Below are positions 4,973 through 13,250 of a stretch of DNA of 17,941 nucleotides, piece by piece (the stretch's first letter is position 1; the number at the start of each line of letters is the position of its first letter). The notes under the pieces were generated by a model. The model saw nothing but the letters and a program-made list of their open reading frames with translations. It ran no database searches and had not been told where the DNA came from. The position numbers and the translations under genes were made by a program. Source of the stretch: CAYFQB01 sp964345225 (GTDB lineage: Bacteria > Nitrospirota > Thermodesulfovibrionia > Thermodesulfovibrionales > UBA6898); the NCBI GenBank assembly GCA_964345225.1, contig CAYFQB010000014.1, positions 1 through 17,941 on the forward strand. Reading direction: 5' to 3'.

Positions 4973-7831
4973 ATGAGGGAAAAACTTGAATTAAAAATAC
5001 TTGCCCTTGTGGCTTTACTTCTTATAATCGGAATTAGCGCTGCAGGAATAATGGTGATGACAATAGAAAGATCCAGCTTATACAGCATTACGGAAGGTAG
5101 CTCAAAAGCTACTGCAAAGGTAATCGCCAAGGATGTTGAAAGGACAATGCTTGAGGGGCGGGCTGATGTTACCAAGAAGATGGTGGAAGACCTGAAGGCT
5201 GTTGGAGGCATTGAGGAAATTTCAGTTCTCAATTATGAAGGGCGGGAGGCATTTCATAAAGAATCCCCTGCACTTGAGAGTGAATTTTTAAATAAGGTAT
5301 CAGAAACAAAGGTTCCATTACTTATAAGAGATGTAAAGAAACTGATATTTTACAATCCTCTAACAAATAAAGAAAGTTGCAAGGTCTGTCATTTAACTGA
5401 CCCGGAAGTACTTGGCGCTGTCAAGATATCTATATCGATAGCAGAGGAATATAAAAGATCTATAAATCTGATAATAATCGTTGTGCTGGCAACAATATTA
5501 GCTAGTTTATGCTTCAGCATTATACTGTGGGCAATGATAAGGAAGATGGTAATAAACCCGATTAAATCTATTGAAAATGCTTCACTGAAGATGGCAGAAG
5601 GTGACATGTCCTTTGAGGTTGATATAGATAGCAAAGATGAAATTGGGAGGTTAAGCAGGGGAATCAAGGATTCTGCAATGTCAATTTCAAGTATACTGCA
5701 GAGACTTAAGGATATAACCACTCGGATATCTTATATTGCAAGAGATGTTGAGAAAGAATCAAAGAAAGTGGTTGACGGGACTATACTTGAGACAGAGGCA
5801 ATCACAAATATCTCGGGTTCGATAGAGGAAATGAATGCCGTAATATCTGAAATAGCTGATGGGACTGAAGGGCTTGCAGCATCTGCTGAAGAGACGGCTG
5901 CATCAATGGAACAGATGGTAACAAGCATTACCCAGATTAAAGACAGTGCCCAGGGACTTTCTATTGCAGTGGAATCGACATCGGCATCTATAGAGCAACT
6001 GTCCACCAGTATCAAAGAGGTTGCTGATAATGCAACTATACTGGAAACTGCTGCAGAAGAGACCCAGGTAGCAATAGACGAAATTTCGTCATCCATTAAA
6101 GATATTGAGAAGGGTGCTAAGGAATCTTCAATGCTTTCAGACAAGGTTAAGAATGATGCCACTACATTTGGAATGTTCTCGATAGAGAAGACTATTCAGG
6201 GAATGAATGACATAAAAGCTTCTGTGGAAAAAACTGCAGATTATATAAGGAGATTAGGAGACAGATCAGAAGAGATAGGTAAAATTCTGAACGTTATTGA
6301 TGAAATAACAGACCAGACAACACTCCTTGCCCTTAATGCAGCAATTTTAGCTGCACAGGCAGGCGAACACGGCAAAGGGTTTTCTGTTGTTGCCGATGAG
6401 ATAAAAGACCTTGCTGACAGGACATCCCATTCAACACATGAAATAGCTGATCTTATACAATCCGTCCAGCAGGAGGTGGCTGATGCTGTGGAAGCAATGG
6501 AGGGAGGTTTTACATCGGTTGAAACCGGATTAGATCTTACAAACGAGGCTGCTGATGCCCTGAGAAAGATAGTCGAGAGTTCTAAGAAATCATCCGAAAT
6601 GGCATTGTTTATTGATAAAGCTACGAGTGAACAGGCAAAGTCAACCAAAATTGTTTCAGATTCAATGGAAAAGGTTCTTAATATGGTTGGATTGATTGCA
6701 AATGCCACAGTAGAACAGAGCAAGGGGATTCATCACGTTATGAAGGAAACAGAGAAGATGAACGATGTTTCAAAACACCTTAAGACTGCTACAAATGAAC
6801 AATCCTTAAACAGCAGACAGATTTCACAGGCTATAGAGTTTGTATCGGAAAAGAGCCAGCAGATATCAAGGGCAATAAACGAACAAAAGTCAGGTGTTAA
6901 CCAGATATTGAATTCAATAGAAAAAATAGAAGATATCCCTAAAGATAACAAGGAACGTTCATTCAAAGTTAATATGTTTTTACAAGAGTTGAATAAGAAT
7001 TCAGAACTGACAGTTATAGAGATGGCAAAATTTAAATTCACTAAGGACCCAACTATCGCTGCATCGATTTTAAGAATGGGCGTGGTACCACTTGAATCTC
7101 CGGCAGAGATGTTCAAGAGATTCAGTCCTCTTGTTGATTATCTTAGCAGGAAGCTTAACATAAGGGTTGACCTGAAGGTTGCAGTGGATTTTCAAAATGC
7201 CATAGATGATATAGGTCAGAATATAACACAGTTCTGCTTCATGTCTCCATCAACATATATAGAAGCCAATAAGAAATACGGTGTGAATGTGCTGGTGAAA
7301 GCATTAAGAAACGGCAAGCCGTTTCAGCACTCCATTATTATCGTAAAGAGCGATGGCAAAATTAATTCAATTGAAGAGATAAAAGGTCATACTTTTGCCT
7401 TTGGAGACCCTCAATCGACATCCAGCCATATTGTCCCGAGGGGAATGCTTCTGGAAGCAGGTATTGATATCAAGGATCTCCTTTATTACAATTATCTCGG
7501 TCACCATGATGATGTTGCGAAGGCAGTTCTAAACGGAGATTTCGATGCCGGGGGAGTGATGGAGTCAATTGCTCATAAATTTAAGGACTTGGGACTAAAA
7601 TCTATTAAAATCTCAGAGGAGATTCCTGAATTTAATATATGCATTTCACCTACTCTTGATGAGAAATTAATTTCTAAACTAAAAGATGCACTTATCTCAC
7701 TGAGTGATAGTAAGCCAGAAGATGCTGAAATACTGAAATCGATTAATGAAAGTTATACCGGCATGATAGAAGCGTCTGATAAGGAATATAACAATGTAAG
7801 AGTGATGATGTCAAACATAGGGTTAATTTAA
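4973..7831 (+). CDS. Methyl-accepting chemotaxis receptor with periplasmic CXXCH motif and C-terminal PhnD-like domain
   Basis: A 952-residue receptor. Membrane helices at about 9-30 and 163-188 enclose a periplasmic sensor holding one CXXCH (C136-K-V-C-H140), the covalent c-type haem site, set in a context (FYNPLTNKESCKVCH) like that of haem-binding sensors of metal-reducing bacteria. HAMP follows (about 186-240), then a long signalling coiled coil with its tip near 432-475 (DQTTLLALNAAILAAQAGE). Likely methylation sites include E306/E307 and E362/E363. Residues about 698-945 match PhnD-type substrate-binding proteins, with the signature FAFGDPQSTSSHIVPRGML (808-826). With no third membrane segment, this domain must lie in the cytoplasm. 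I chose ATG 4973 over 4949 because GGAGG (4964-4968) precedes it and it avoids overlapping cheW. There is no C-terminal CheR-docking pentapeptide. Ligands are unknown. Confidence 0.93.
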   Translation: MREKLELKILALVALLLIIGISAAGIMVMTIERSSLYSITEGSSKATAKVIAKDVERTMLEGRADVTKKMVEDLKAVGGIEEISVLNYEGREAFHKESPALESEFLNKVSETKVPLLIRDVKKLIFYNPLTNKESCKVCHLTDPEVLGAVKISISIAEEYKRSINLIIIVVLATILASLCFSIILWAMIRKMVINPIKSIENASLKMAEGDMSFEVDIDSKDEIGRLSRGIKDSAMSISSILQRLKDITTRISYIARDVEKESKKVVDGTILETEAITNISGSIEEMNAVISEIADGTEGLAASAEETAASMEQMVTSITQIKDSAQGLSIAVESTSASIEQLSTSIKEVADNATILETAAEETQVAIDEISSSIKDIEKGAKESSMLSDKVKNDATTFGMFSIEKTIQGMNDIKASVEKTADYIRRLGDRSEEIGKILNVIDEITDQTTLLALNAAILAAQAGEHGKGFSVVADEIKDLADRTSHSTHEIADLIQSVQQEVADAVEAMEGGFTSVETGLDLTNEAADALRKIVESSKKSSEMALFIDKATSEQAKSTKIVSDSMEKVLNMVGLIANATVEQSKGIHHVMKETEKMNDVSKHLKTATNEQSLNSRQISQAIEFVSEKSQQISRAINEQKSGVNQILNSIEKIEDIPKDNKERSFKVNMFLQELNKNSELTVIEMAKFKFTKDPTIAASILRMGVVPLESPAEMFKRFSPLVDYLSRKLNIRVDLKVAVDFQNAIDDIGQNITQFCFMSPSTYIEANKKYGVNVLVKALRNGKPFQHSIIIVKSDGKINSIEEIKGHTFAFGDPQSTSSHIVPRGMLLEAGIDIKDLLYYNYLGHHDDVAKAVLNGDFDAGGVMESIAHKFKDLGLKSIKISEEIPEFNICISPTLDEKLISKLKDALISLSDSKPEDAEILKSINESYTGMIEASDKEYNNVRVMMSNIGLI

Positions 7832-7891
7832 TCTATTTTTATCTTTGAATATTTTAGGGAATTGATAATACTCAAAAAAGGAGACGCTAAG

Positions 7892-7930
7892 ATGAGAATT
7901 AAAGGATTAGATAAGGTGTCATACAAATGA
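7892..7930 (+). CDS. Possible 12-codon leader peptide coupled to the second receptor gene
   Basis: The strongest ribosome site in this gap, AAGGAG (7878-7883), stands 8 bases before an ATG at 7892 that encodes only MRIKGLDKVSYK before a TGA at 7928-7930. That TGA overlaps the ATG of the next receptor gene in an ATGA. The receptor gene has no good ribosome site of its own, so ribosomes finishing the leader probably restart on it. The alternative is a frameshifted true N-terminus of the receptor. Confidence 0.45.
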   Translation: MRIKGLDKVSYK

Positions 7931-9951
7931 TATTTATGAAATCAATAACAGCAAAATTCGCAACCACATTACTAATTATACTTATAATCGGTCAATCAAT
8001 AGGCACTGTAATAATATTAATTCATACAAGATCAGGACTTCTTGATGCCCTTAATAGGAGAATAGACAAAACAGCCACTTTTACTTCTGAAGTAAGTTCC
8101 GGTGCCTTTACCAGTCAAAATTATGCTCTACTTGATTCGATTATCGATGAGATTGTGGGTGATGATGATATTAACTCTGTACATATTCTTAACAGTCAAG
8201 GTGAAATTGTAGTGGAAAGGGTAAAAGCAGAAGATGCTGATATTAAAACACTCAATCCTCTTTTATATAAAAAATCCATGTCTAAAAAAATTCCTGTAAC
8301 TGTCGAAGGGGAGATGTTTGGAGAAGTGAGTATCGACTATGTGGCAAATACAGTAAATAAAAACTTGTCAGGAAATATAATAATGATTTTACTTTACCAG
8401 GGAATCATTTTTCTGAGTGTTGGTATTGTTATAGTATTCCTTTTTAACAAGGATATCAAAAAGCCTGTTTTGAAAATAAATAATGTAATAGAAAATTTAA
8501 CAATTGGCGATTTAACAACCGAGGTTCCTGACCTAGGGGAAAATGAGATAGGGAGTATCGCTAAAGGGATAGCCTTTCTTTCAGAGAGGTTATCTATGAT
8601 AGTTTCAAAGCTTAATTCAAACACAGTAAATGTTTCAATGGCAATAAAACAGGTCGACATTATGTATAAAAATGTAATAAATGGCATAACAAACCAATCG
8701 AAAGCAGTTAAGGATATAGTAAAATCTATCCAAAATGCCAACAAAGCACACTCTGATGTAATAGTCAACACGGATAAACTCTCAAGCTTTTCGACAGAGA
8801 ATGTATCATCGCTTCTTCAGATGAAAGCGACTGCTGAAGAGATAGCAACAAATACCCAGAGACTTTACAAGGCAACCGAGGATTCTTATTCAGTAGTATT
8901 GCAGATTAACGACAGTGCAAAGGCTGTAACGAAAAAAACAAATGAAGTACTATCTGCAGTAGAAGATAGCTCGGCTTCTATCGAAGAGGTTGTGGCTTCT
9001 ATAAAGGAGGTTGAGGAACATGCCAGAGTTTCTTACAAAATTGCTGACAAGGCAAGAAACATCACATCGGACACAGGTATGCTTTCGGTTGTCAATGCTA
9101 TTGAGGGAATGGAAAAGATATCGGTTGAAGTCAACAATTCTTCAGAGATAATTAAGCGTTTAGGAACAAGGTCTACGGATATCGAGAAAGTTCTGGGTGT
9201 TATAAAGGATGTTACTGAACAGACTAATCTTTTAAGTCTTAATGCAGCGATTATTGCGGCTCAAGCAGGTGAGTATGGCAAAAGTTTTTCTGTAGTGGCT
9301 AATGAAATCAGCGCACTTTCAGACAGGACTGCAACTTCAACAAGGGAGATAGCTGCTATAGTTAAGTCTATCCAGAAAGATATTAAGGATACTGTACGTT
9401 CTATAGATACTGCCAGAAAAAAAGTTGAAGAGGGAAATGCACTGGTTGTCAAGATTGGAGATGCTTTCAGGGAAACATTAGCCGCATCCGAAGATTCTTC
9501 TGAGATGACAAAGGCTATTGAACGTGCAACGGGGGAGCAGTCTATTGGCTTGGGCCAGATAACAGGAGCTATTGAAGAGATTCATAAAATGATGCAAAGT
9601 ATCTCTAAATCCACCGTTGAGCAGGAGAATTCAGTAAGTTATTTCCTTGAGGGAATAGGAGAAGTCAAGGAGGTTGCCGATATCAGTAAACGTGGCACAG
9701 AAGAGCAGGCAATTGGCACTAGGGTTATATCAAATAACATTGAACTTACAAATGACAAAATTACCAACATAAACCAGTTAGTCACGGATCAAAAGAGACT
9801 TAATGATGATATCGTTGTTGCCATGGAACAGATTAATGTTCTTGGAACATCAACTTTAAAAGATATGGAGGAGGTTTCCCACTCATTGAGTACTCTATTT
9901 CAAGAGATAGAATTGCTTAATAAAGAGATGGGTGTATTTAAAGTCAGGTAA
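7927..9951 (+). CDS. Methyl-accepting chemotaxis receptor (second, small periplasmic sensor)
   Basis: A 674-residue membrane receptor. A first membrane helix (about 11-33) is followed by a small periplasmic region (about 35-148) resembling a single Cache-type sensor (SVHILNSQGEIVVER, then GEMFGEVSIDY), a second helix (about 151-173), HAMP (about 174-225) and a cytoplasmic coiled coil with tip at about 428-460 (EQTNLLSLNAAIIAAQAGE). Possible methylation sites are the Glu pairs at 304-305 and 353-354. It has no CXXCH and no C-terminal extension, unlike the receptor before it, though the two signalling domains are clearly related. ATG 7927 overlaps the stop of a 12-codon leader; ATG 7936 (MKSITAKF) is an alternative start. 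The cheW that follows begins directly at its stop codon, suggesting a dedicated receptor-adaptor pair. Ligand unknown. Confidence 0.92.
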   Translation: MIFMKSITAKFATTLLIILIIGQSIGTVIILIHTRSGLLDALNRRIDKTATFTSEVSSGAFTSQNYALLDSIIDEIVGDDDINSVHILNSQGEIVVERVKAEDADIKTLNPLLYKKSMSKKIPVTVEGEMFGEVSIDYVANTVNKNLSGNIIMILLYQGIIFLSVGIVIVFLFNKDIKKPVLKINNVIENLTIGDLTTEVPDLGENEIGSIAKGIAFLSERLSMIVSKLNSNTVNVSMAIKQVDIMYKNVINGITNQSKAVKDIVKSIQNANKAHSDVIVNTDKLSSFSTENVSSLLQMKATAEEIATNTQRLYKATEDSYSVVLQINDSAKAVTKKTNEVLSAVEDSSASIEEVVASIKEVEEHARVSYKIADKARNITSDTGMLSVVNAIEGMEKISVEVNNSSEIIKRLGTRSTDIEKVLGVIKDVTEQTNLLSLNAAIIAAQAGEYGKSFSVVANEISALSDRTATSTREIAAIVKSIQKDIKDTVRSIDTARKKVEEGNALVVKIGDAFRETLAASEDSSEMTKAIERATGEQSIGLGQITGAIEEIHKMMQSISKSTVEQENSVSYFLEGIGEVKEVADISKRGTEEQAIGTRVISNNIELTNDKITNINQLVTDQKRLNDDIVVAMEQINVLGTSTLKDMEEVSHSLSTLFQEIELLNKEMGVFKVR

Positions 9952-10437
9952 ATGCAGAAATTCACTGTATTTAAAATATCGGATGAAAATTTCGGCATTG
10001 TAATTGAAAGGGTTGTAGAAATCCTCAATGTCCAGAAAGTTTTTTCCTTACCGGGACTGCCCGGATTCCTGTCGGGTGTTATGAGTGTGCGAGGGGCTAT
10101 TATTCCCCTAGTAGATTTAAGAAAACGTTTTGGTATGAAGCCGGCCGGCAAAAAGGAAAGGATAATCATCGTGCGGTTTGAGCAAGAGAAAGTGGGATTT
10201 CTTGTTGACGAAGTAAAAGAAATTATATCGCTGTCACCCAAAGAAATAACAAAACGTCCTTCTTTATTTAAGGGCTTCAAGACAGAATATCTTACAGGAA
10301 TAGGTAAAAAGGAAGAAAACATAATAATACTTCTTGATATAGATAATCTCCTAACATCTGAGGAGAAGATACAATTGAAGGAGTCAATAGAATTTTTAGA
10401 GGAAAAGGGTGCAGGAGTTAATAAAACAACTCAATGA
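9952..10437 (+). CDS. cheW: CheW coupling protein (second, short form)
   Basis: A 161-residue protein of ordinary CheW length, made of the CheW domain alone. The core GVMSVRGAIIPLVDLRKRFG (residues 42-61) is the family signature for bridging receptor tips and CheA. Unlike the first CheW it lacks the basic tail and the internal insert. Its ATG directly follows the receptor's TAA (TAAATG), with only AGG just upstream, so translation is likely coupled to the receptor. Its own 3' end is overlapped for 29 bases by the HEAT-repeat gene. Two different CheW proteins beside two receptors suggest separate or mixed signalling arrays feeding one CheA; this is inference. Confidence 0.94.
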   Translation: MQKFTVFKISDENFGIVIERVVEILNVQKVFSLPGLPGFLSGVMSVRGAIIPLVDLRKRFGMKPAGKKERIIIVRFEQEKVGFLVDEVKEIISLSPKEITKRPSLFKGFKTEYLTGIGKKEENIIILLDIDNLLTSEEKIQLKESIEFLEEKGAGVNKTTQ

Positions 10438-12385
10438 CAGTAATGTAGAGACAAGAAGGAAAGCTGTTGAGAGAACAAGGGGGATGAAGGATGATGCCTG
10501 CATCCCCCTTCTCCTGAATGCAATGGGAGATAACAACTGGCGCGTCAGGAAAACCGCTGTTGATATACTTTTTGAGGAATATGAACTTGAGAAATTCATT
10601 CAGGGGTTAATACAGCTTCTTTATATTGATGAAAATGCAGGTGCAAGAAATTCTGCAATTGAAGCACTTATAAGACTCGGCAAGAAGGCTACCGGGTATC
10701 TCATAGATGCATTTAAAACTCCTAATAAAGATGTGAGAAAATTTATTATTGATGTTCTTGGTGAACGAATAGATATCAGGTCGCTTCCTTTGATGCTGGA
10801 AGCTATTAAGGATGAAGATGAGAACGTTCGTGCAACGGCTGTAGAACATCTTGGGAAGATAGGTGAGCCTTCTGTTGTTAATGCGCTTATTGAGATAATC
10901 AATAGCGGCGATCTCTGGACCGCTTACCCGGCTGCTGATGCTCTAGGGAGAATCGGAGATAAAAAGGCAGTACCACATTTATTGGCCGCACTTAAGAAGA
11001 AGCCATTGAGAGAACCTGTTTTAAAAGCACTTGGCCTTCTGTCAGAACCTTCAACAATTGAGCATATAATTCCATTACTTGAGGATTCCTCAAAAAATAT
11101 TCAGGAAAATGCATTAAAGACAATTGAAAGATTTTATCACAAAGGAGTTAGTGCAGGGTTTTTAACCAGTGAGATTAAGAGAATCCTGGGCGACAGAGCA
11201 ATGGAGCTGCTGATAACTTATGCATGGTCAAATAAACGTGAGGTTAGAATATCGGCAATATTACTTCTGGGGCTTATGAAAGACGAGGCAGCATATGGTC
11301 CTCTTTTGAACATATCACATGAAGAGGAGTTTGCAGAAGATGTTAAAAATGCACTTGTTTTTATAGGCAAGGATAAGCCTGAATCTCTTTTAAAACTGTT
11401 TGAAACAGACAGTCCCCAGCGCAAGCGATTTATATGCGAGGTAGCCGGGGAAATTTCTTCCCAGGTCTACTACGATATACTCGAAAAGATGTTGTCAGAT
11501 GAGGATGGCCATGTACGTTCAATTGCTGCGATAGGTTTATCAAAACTTAAAGATATACGCGCAATAGAGAAATTTAAGAAACTTCTAACAGACCAGTACG
11601 AAGATGTTCAGGAAGCAGCTGTTGAGGCACTTTCTAAACTAAAAGAAGCCTTAAATCTTGGTGAACTTATTAGAATGCTTAAGAGTGAAAATGCTGTATT
11701 AAGAAAAAATACAGCCCGACTGCTCGGAAAAATAAAGGCTACTGAGTCGGTTAAAGAGCTCGGGCTTGTCCTTAAGGATGATGATATCAAGATAAGAGAG
11801 GCAGTTATTGAAGCCCTGTCTTTAATCGGGGGAGAAGATGCAGTCAGATATCTTAAATATGCACTTACAGACGAGAATGCTAATATAAGAATTTCCGCTG
11901 CCCTTAGTCTTGGAGCGATAGGAGGAAAAGGAACTTTAGATTCGCTGCTCATCCTCGCAACTGATTCCGATAGTTCTGTAAGGTTTGCTACAGCAAAGTC
12001 CTTATGTATGCTAGGTGACAGAAGGGCAGTAAAAACCCTTATCGGCCTGCTAAGCGACAGCAGTGGTTTTGTTGTTACTGCTTCAATTGAGGCATTAGGA
12101 GCAATAGGAGGCGAAGATTCAAAGAATGCTATTTTAAAAATGTTGAAATCTGATGATAATGAAATAAAGAGAACAGCTATAATATCCCTTGCATCATTTA
12201 AAAATATTGAAAGTAAACTCATCCCTTATCTTAGAGATCCTGACTGGGCTACCAGAATTGCCGCGGTTAGAGTGCTTGGCAGAGTGGTAGCTGAAGAAAA
12301 TGTAAGGGTGGAACTCGAGAAGCTCCTTTATACAGAAGAAGATTCGACAGTAGTAAAAGCTGTTGAGGATATCCTGCGTGCTTGA
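10409..12385 (+). CDS. HEAT-repeat protein of the che operon
   Basis: A 658-residue protein built end to end from HEAT (PBS-lyase-type) repeats of about 31 residues, roughly 18-20 of them. Many show the pattern D-x-x-VR-x-x-A-x-x-x-L-G-x-I-G, for example NVRATAVEHLGKIGEP (about 133-148), NIRISAALSLGAIGG (about 495-509) and WATRIAAVRVLGRV (about 615-628). Such solenoids are scaffolds for protein binding, and no enzyme site is visible. It starts with GTG 10409, preceded by AGAGGAAAA, and overlaps the end of cheW by 29 bases; its stop overlaps cheR. It is therefore firmly embedded in the operon. HEAT-repeat genes are known in some non-flagellar che clusters (I recall one in a Myxococcus cluster), where they act as accessory output partners. 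It is cytoplasmic; its partner is unknown. Confidence 0.9.
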   Translation: MQELIKQLNDSNVETRRKAVERTRGMKDDACIPLLLNAMGDNNWRVRKTAVDILFEEYELEKFIQGLIQLLYIDENAGARNSAIEALIRLGKKATGYLIDAFKTPNKDVRKFIIDVLGERIDIRSLPLMLEAIKDEDENVRATAVEHLGKIGEPSVVNALIEIINSGDLWTAYPAADALGRIGDKKAVPHLLAALKKKPLREPVLKALGLLSEPSTIEHIIPLLEDSSKNIQENALKTIERFYHKGVSAGFLTSEIKRILGDRAMELLITYAWSNKREVRISAILLLGLMKDEAAYGPLLNISHEEEFAEDVKNALVFIGKDKPESLLKLFETDSPQRKRFICEVAGEISSQVYYDILEKMLSDEDGHVRSIAAIGLSKLKDIRAIEKFKKLLTDQYEDVQEAAVEALSKLKEALNLGELIRMLKSENAVLRKNTARLLGKIKATESVKELGLVLKDDDIKIREAVIEALSLIGGEDAVRYLKYALTDENANIRISAALSLGAIGGKGTLDSLLILATDSDSSVRFATAKSLCMLGDRRAVKTLIGLLSDSSGFVVTASIEALGAIGGEDSKNAILKMLKSDDNEIKRTAIISLASFKNIESKLIPYLRDPDWATRIAAVRVLGRVVAEENVRVELEKLLYTEEDSTVVKAVEDILRA

Positions 12386-13250
12386 TAAGGAAAAAACAAT
12401 TCCTCTCTCAGATGAAGTCTTCAGATTAATAAGAGACGTCATAAGGGATTATTGTGGAATCTATTTTGATGATGGTTCACGATATCTTATCGAAAGAAGG
12501 CTCTCAAGGCGACTAAGAAGTCATCACCTTGATGATTTTAGGGAATATTACAGACTTCTTCTTTATAATAAAGATTCCGAAGAAGAGTTTTCCTCAATAA
12601 TAGATATACTTACAGTTAACGAAACGTATTTTTTCAGAGAGAAGAGACAGCTGGGGGCATTCAGTAAAGAGATACTGTCTGAACTCAAAGAGTCAAGAAA
12701 AGACAGAAAAACACTAAAGATATGGTCTGCTGGATGTTCTACAGGTGAAGAGCCATATACAATTGCAATGCTTATAAATGAAAGAGGTGATTTTGACGGA
12801 TGGGATATTGAGATACATGGTAGTGATATAAATCAGCGGGTATTGCAGACTGCCAGAAAAGGGATATACAGGAAGAATTCTTTCAGAGCAACAGATCCTT
12901 ACTATATAGATAAATACTTCAAACAGGAAAACGGAGCCTATAAGATTCTCGACAATGTAAAAAAGAATGTAAACTTCAGCTATCTGAATCTTCTTGACCC
13001 TTTTAAAATAAGGTTTTTGGGCAAAATGGATGTTATCTTTTGCAGAAATGTCCTGATTTATTTTGATATTGTATCAAGAAAAAAAGTTATAGAGAATTTT
13101 TATAATAGAATTGTAGATGAAGGTTATCTTTTGCTTGGTCATGCTGAGTCGCTTATGAATGTCTCAACTGTATTTACACTGAAGCATTTAGAAAATGATA
13201 TGGTTTATCAAAAACCCCAAAAAGGCAGGAATAATAAGAATTTGATATGA
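12378..13250 (+). CDS. cheR: CheR receptor methyltransferase
   Basis: CheR transfers methyl groups from S-adenosylmethionine to glutamates of the receptor coiled coils, opposing CheB. The 290-residue protein shows the whole family pattern: an N-terminal helical domain with an RRLSRRLR-like basic patch (about 40-47) for receptor contact, TVNETYFFRE (79-88), the cofactor-binding loop IWSAGCSTGEEPYT (115-128), GSDINQRVLQTARKGIY (148-164) and DVIFCRNVLIYFD (218-230). No TPR extension is present. I chose GTG 12378 because GAGGAT (12365-12370) stands 8 bases before it, giving an 8-base overlap with the HEAT gene; a TTG at 12363 would add five residues outside the usual family start. The stop overlaps the cheB start in ATGA. 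Receptors here lack a docking pentapeptide, so CheR must bind methylation regions directly. Confidence 0.96.
   Translation: MLDKEKTIPLSDEVFRLIRDVIRDYCGIYFDDGSRYLIERRLSRRLRSHHLDDFREYYRLLLYNKDSEEEFSSIIDILTVNETYFFREKRQLGAFSKEILSELKESRKDRKTLKIWSAGCSTGEEPYTIAMLINERGDFDGWDIEIHGSDINQRVLQTARKGIYRKNSFRATDPYYIDKYFKQENGAYKILDNVKKNVNFSYLNLLDPFKIRFLGKMDVIFCRNVLIYFDIVSRKKVIENFYNRIVDEGYLLLGHAESLMNVSTVFTLKHLENDMVYQKPQKGRNNKNLI

Noticed and set aside
6241..6723. 160-codon minus-strand frame opposite receptor 1
   Set aside because: It lies opposite the conserved signalling tip; Ser/Ala-rich composition is the reflection of the receptor's coiled coil.
12363..12377. TTG start for cheR
   Set aside because: GTG 12378 has a well-spaced GAGGAT and better matches the family start.
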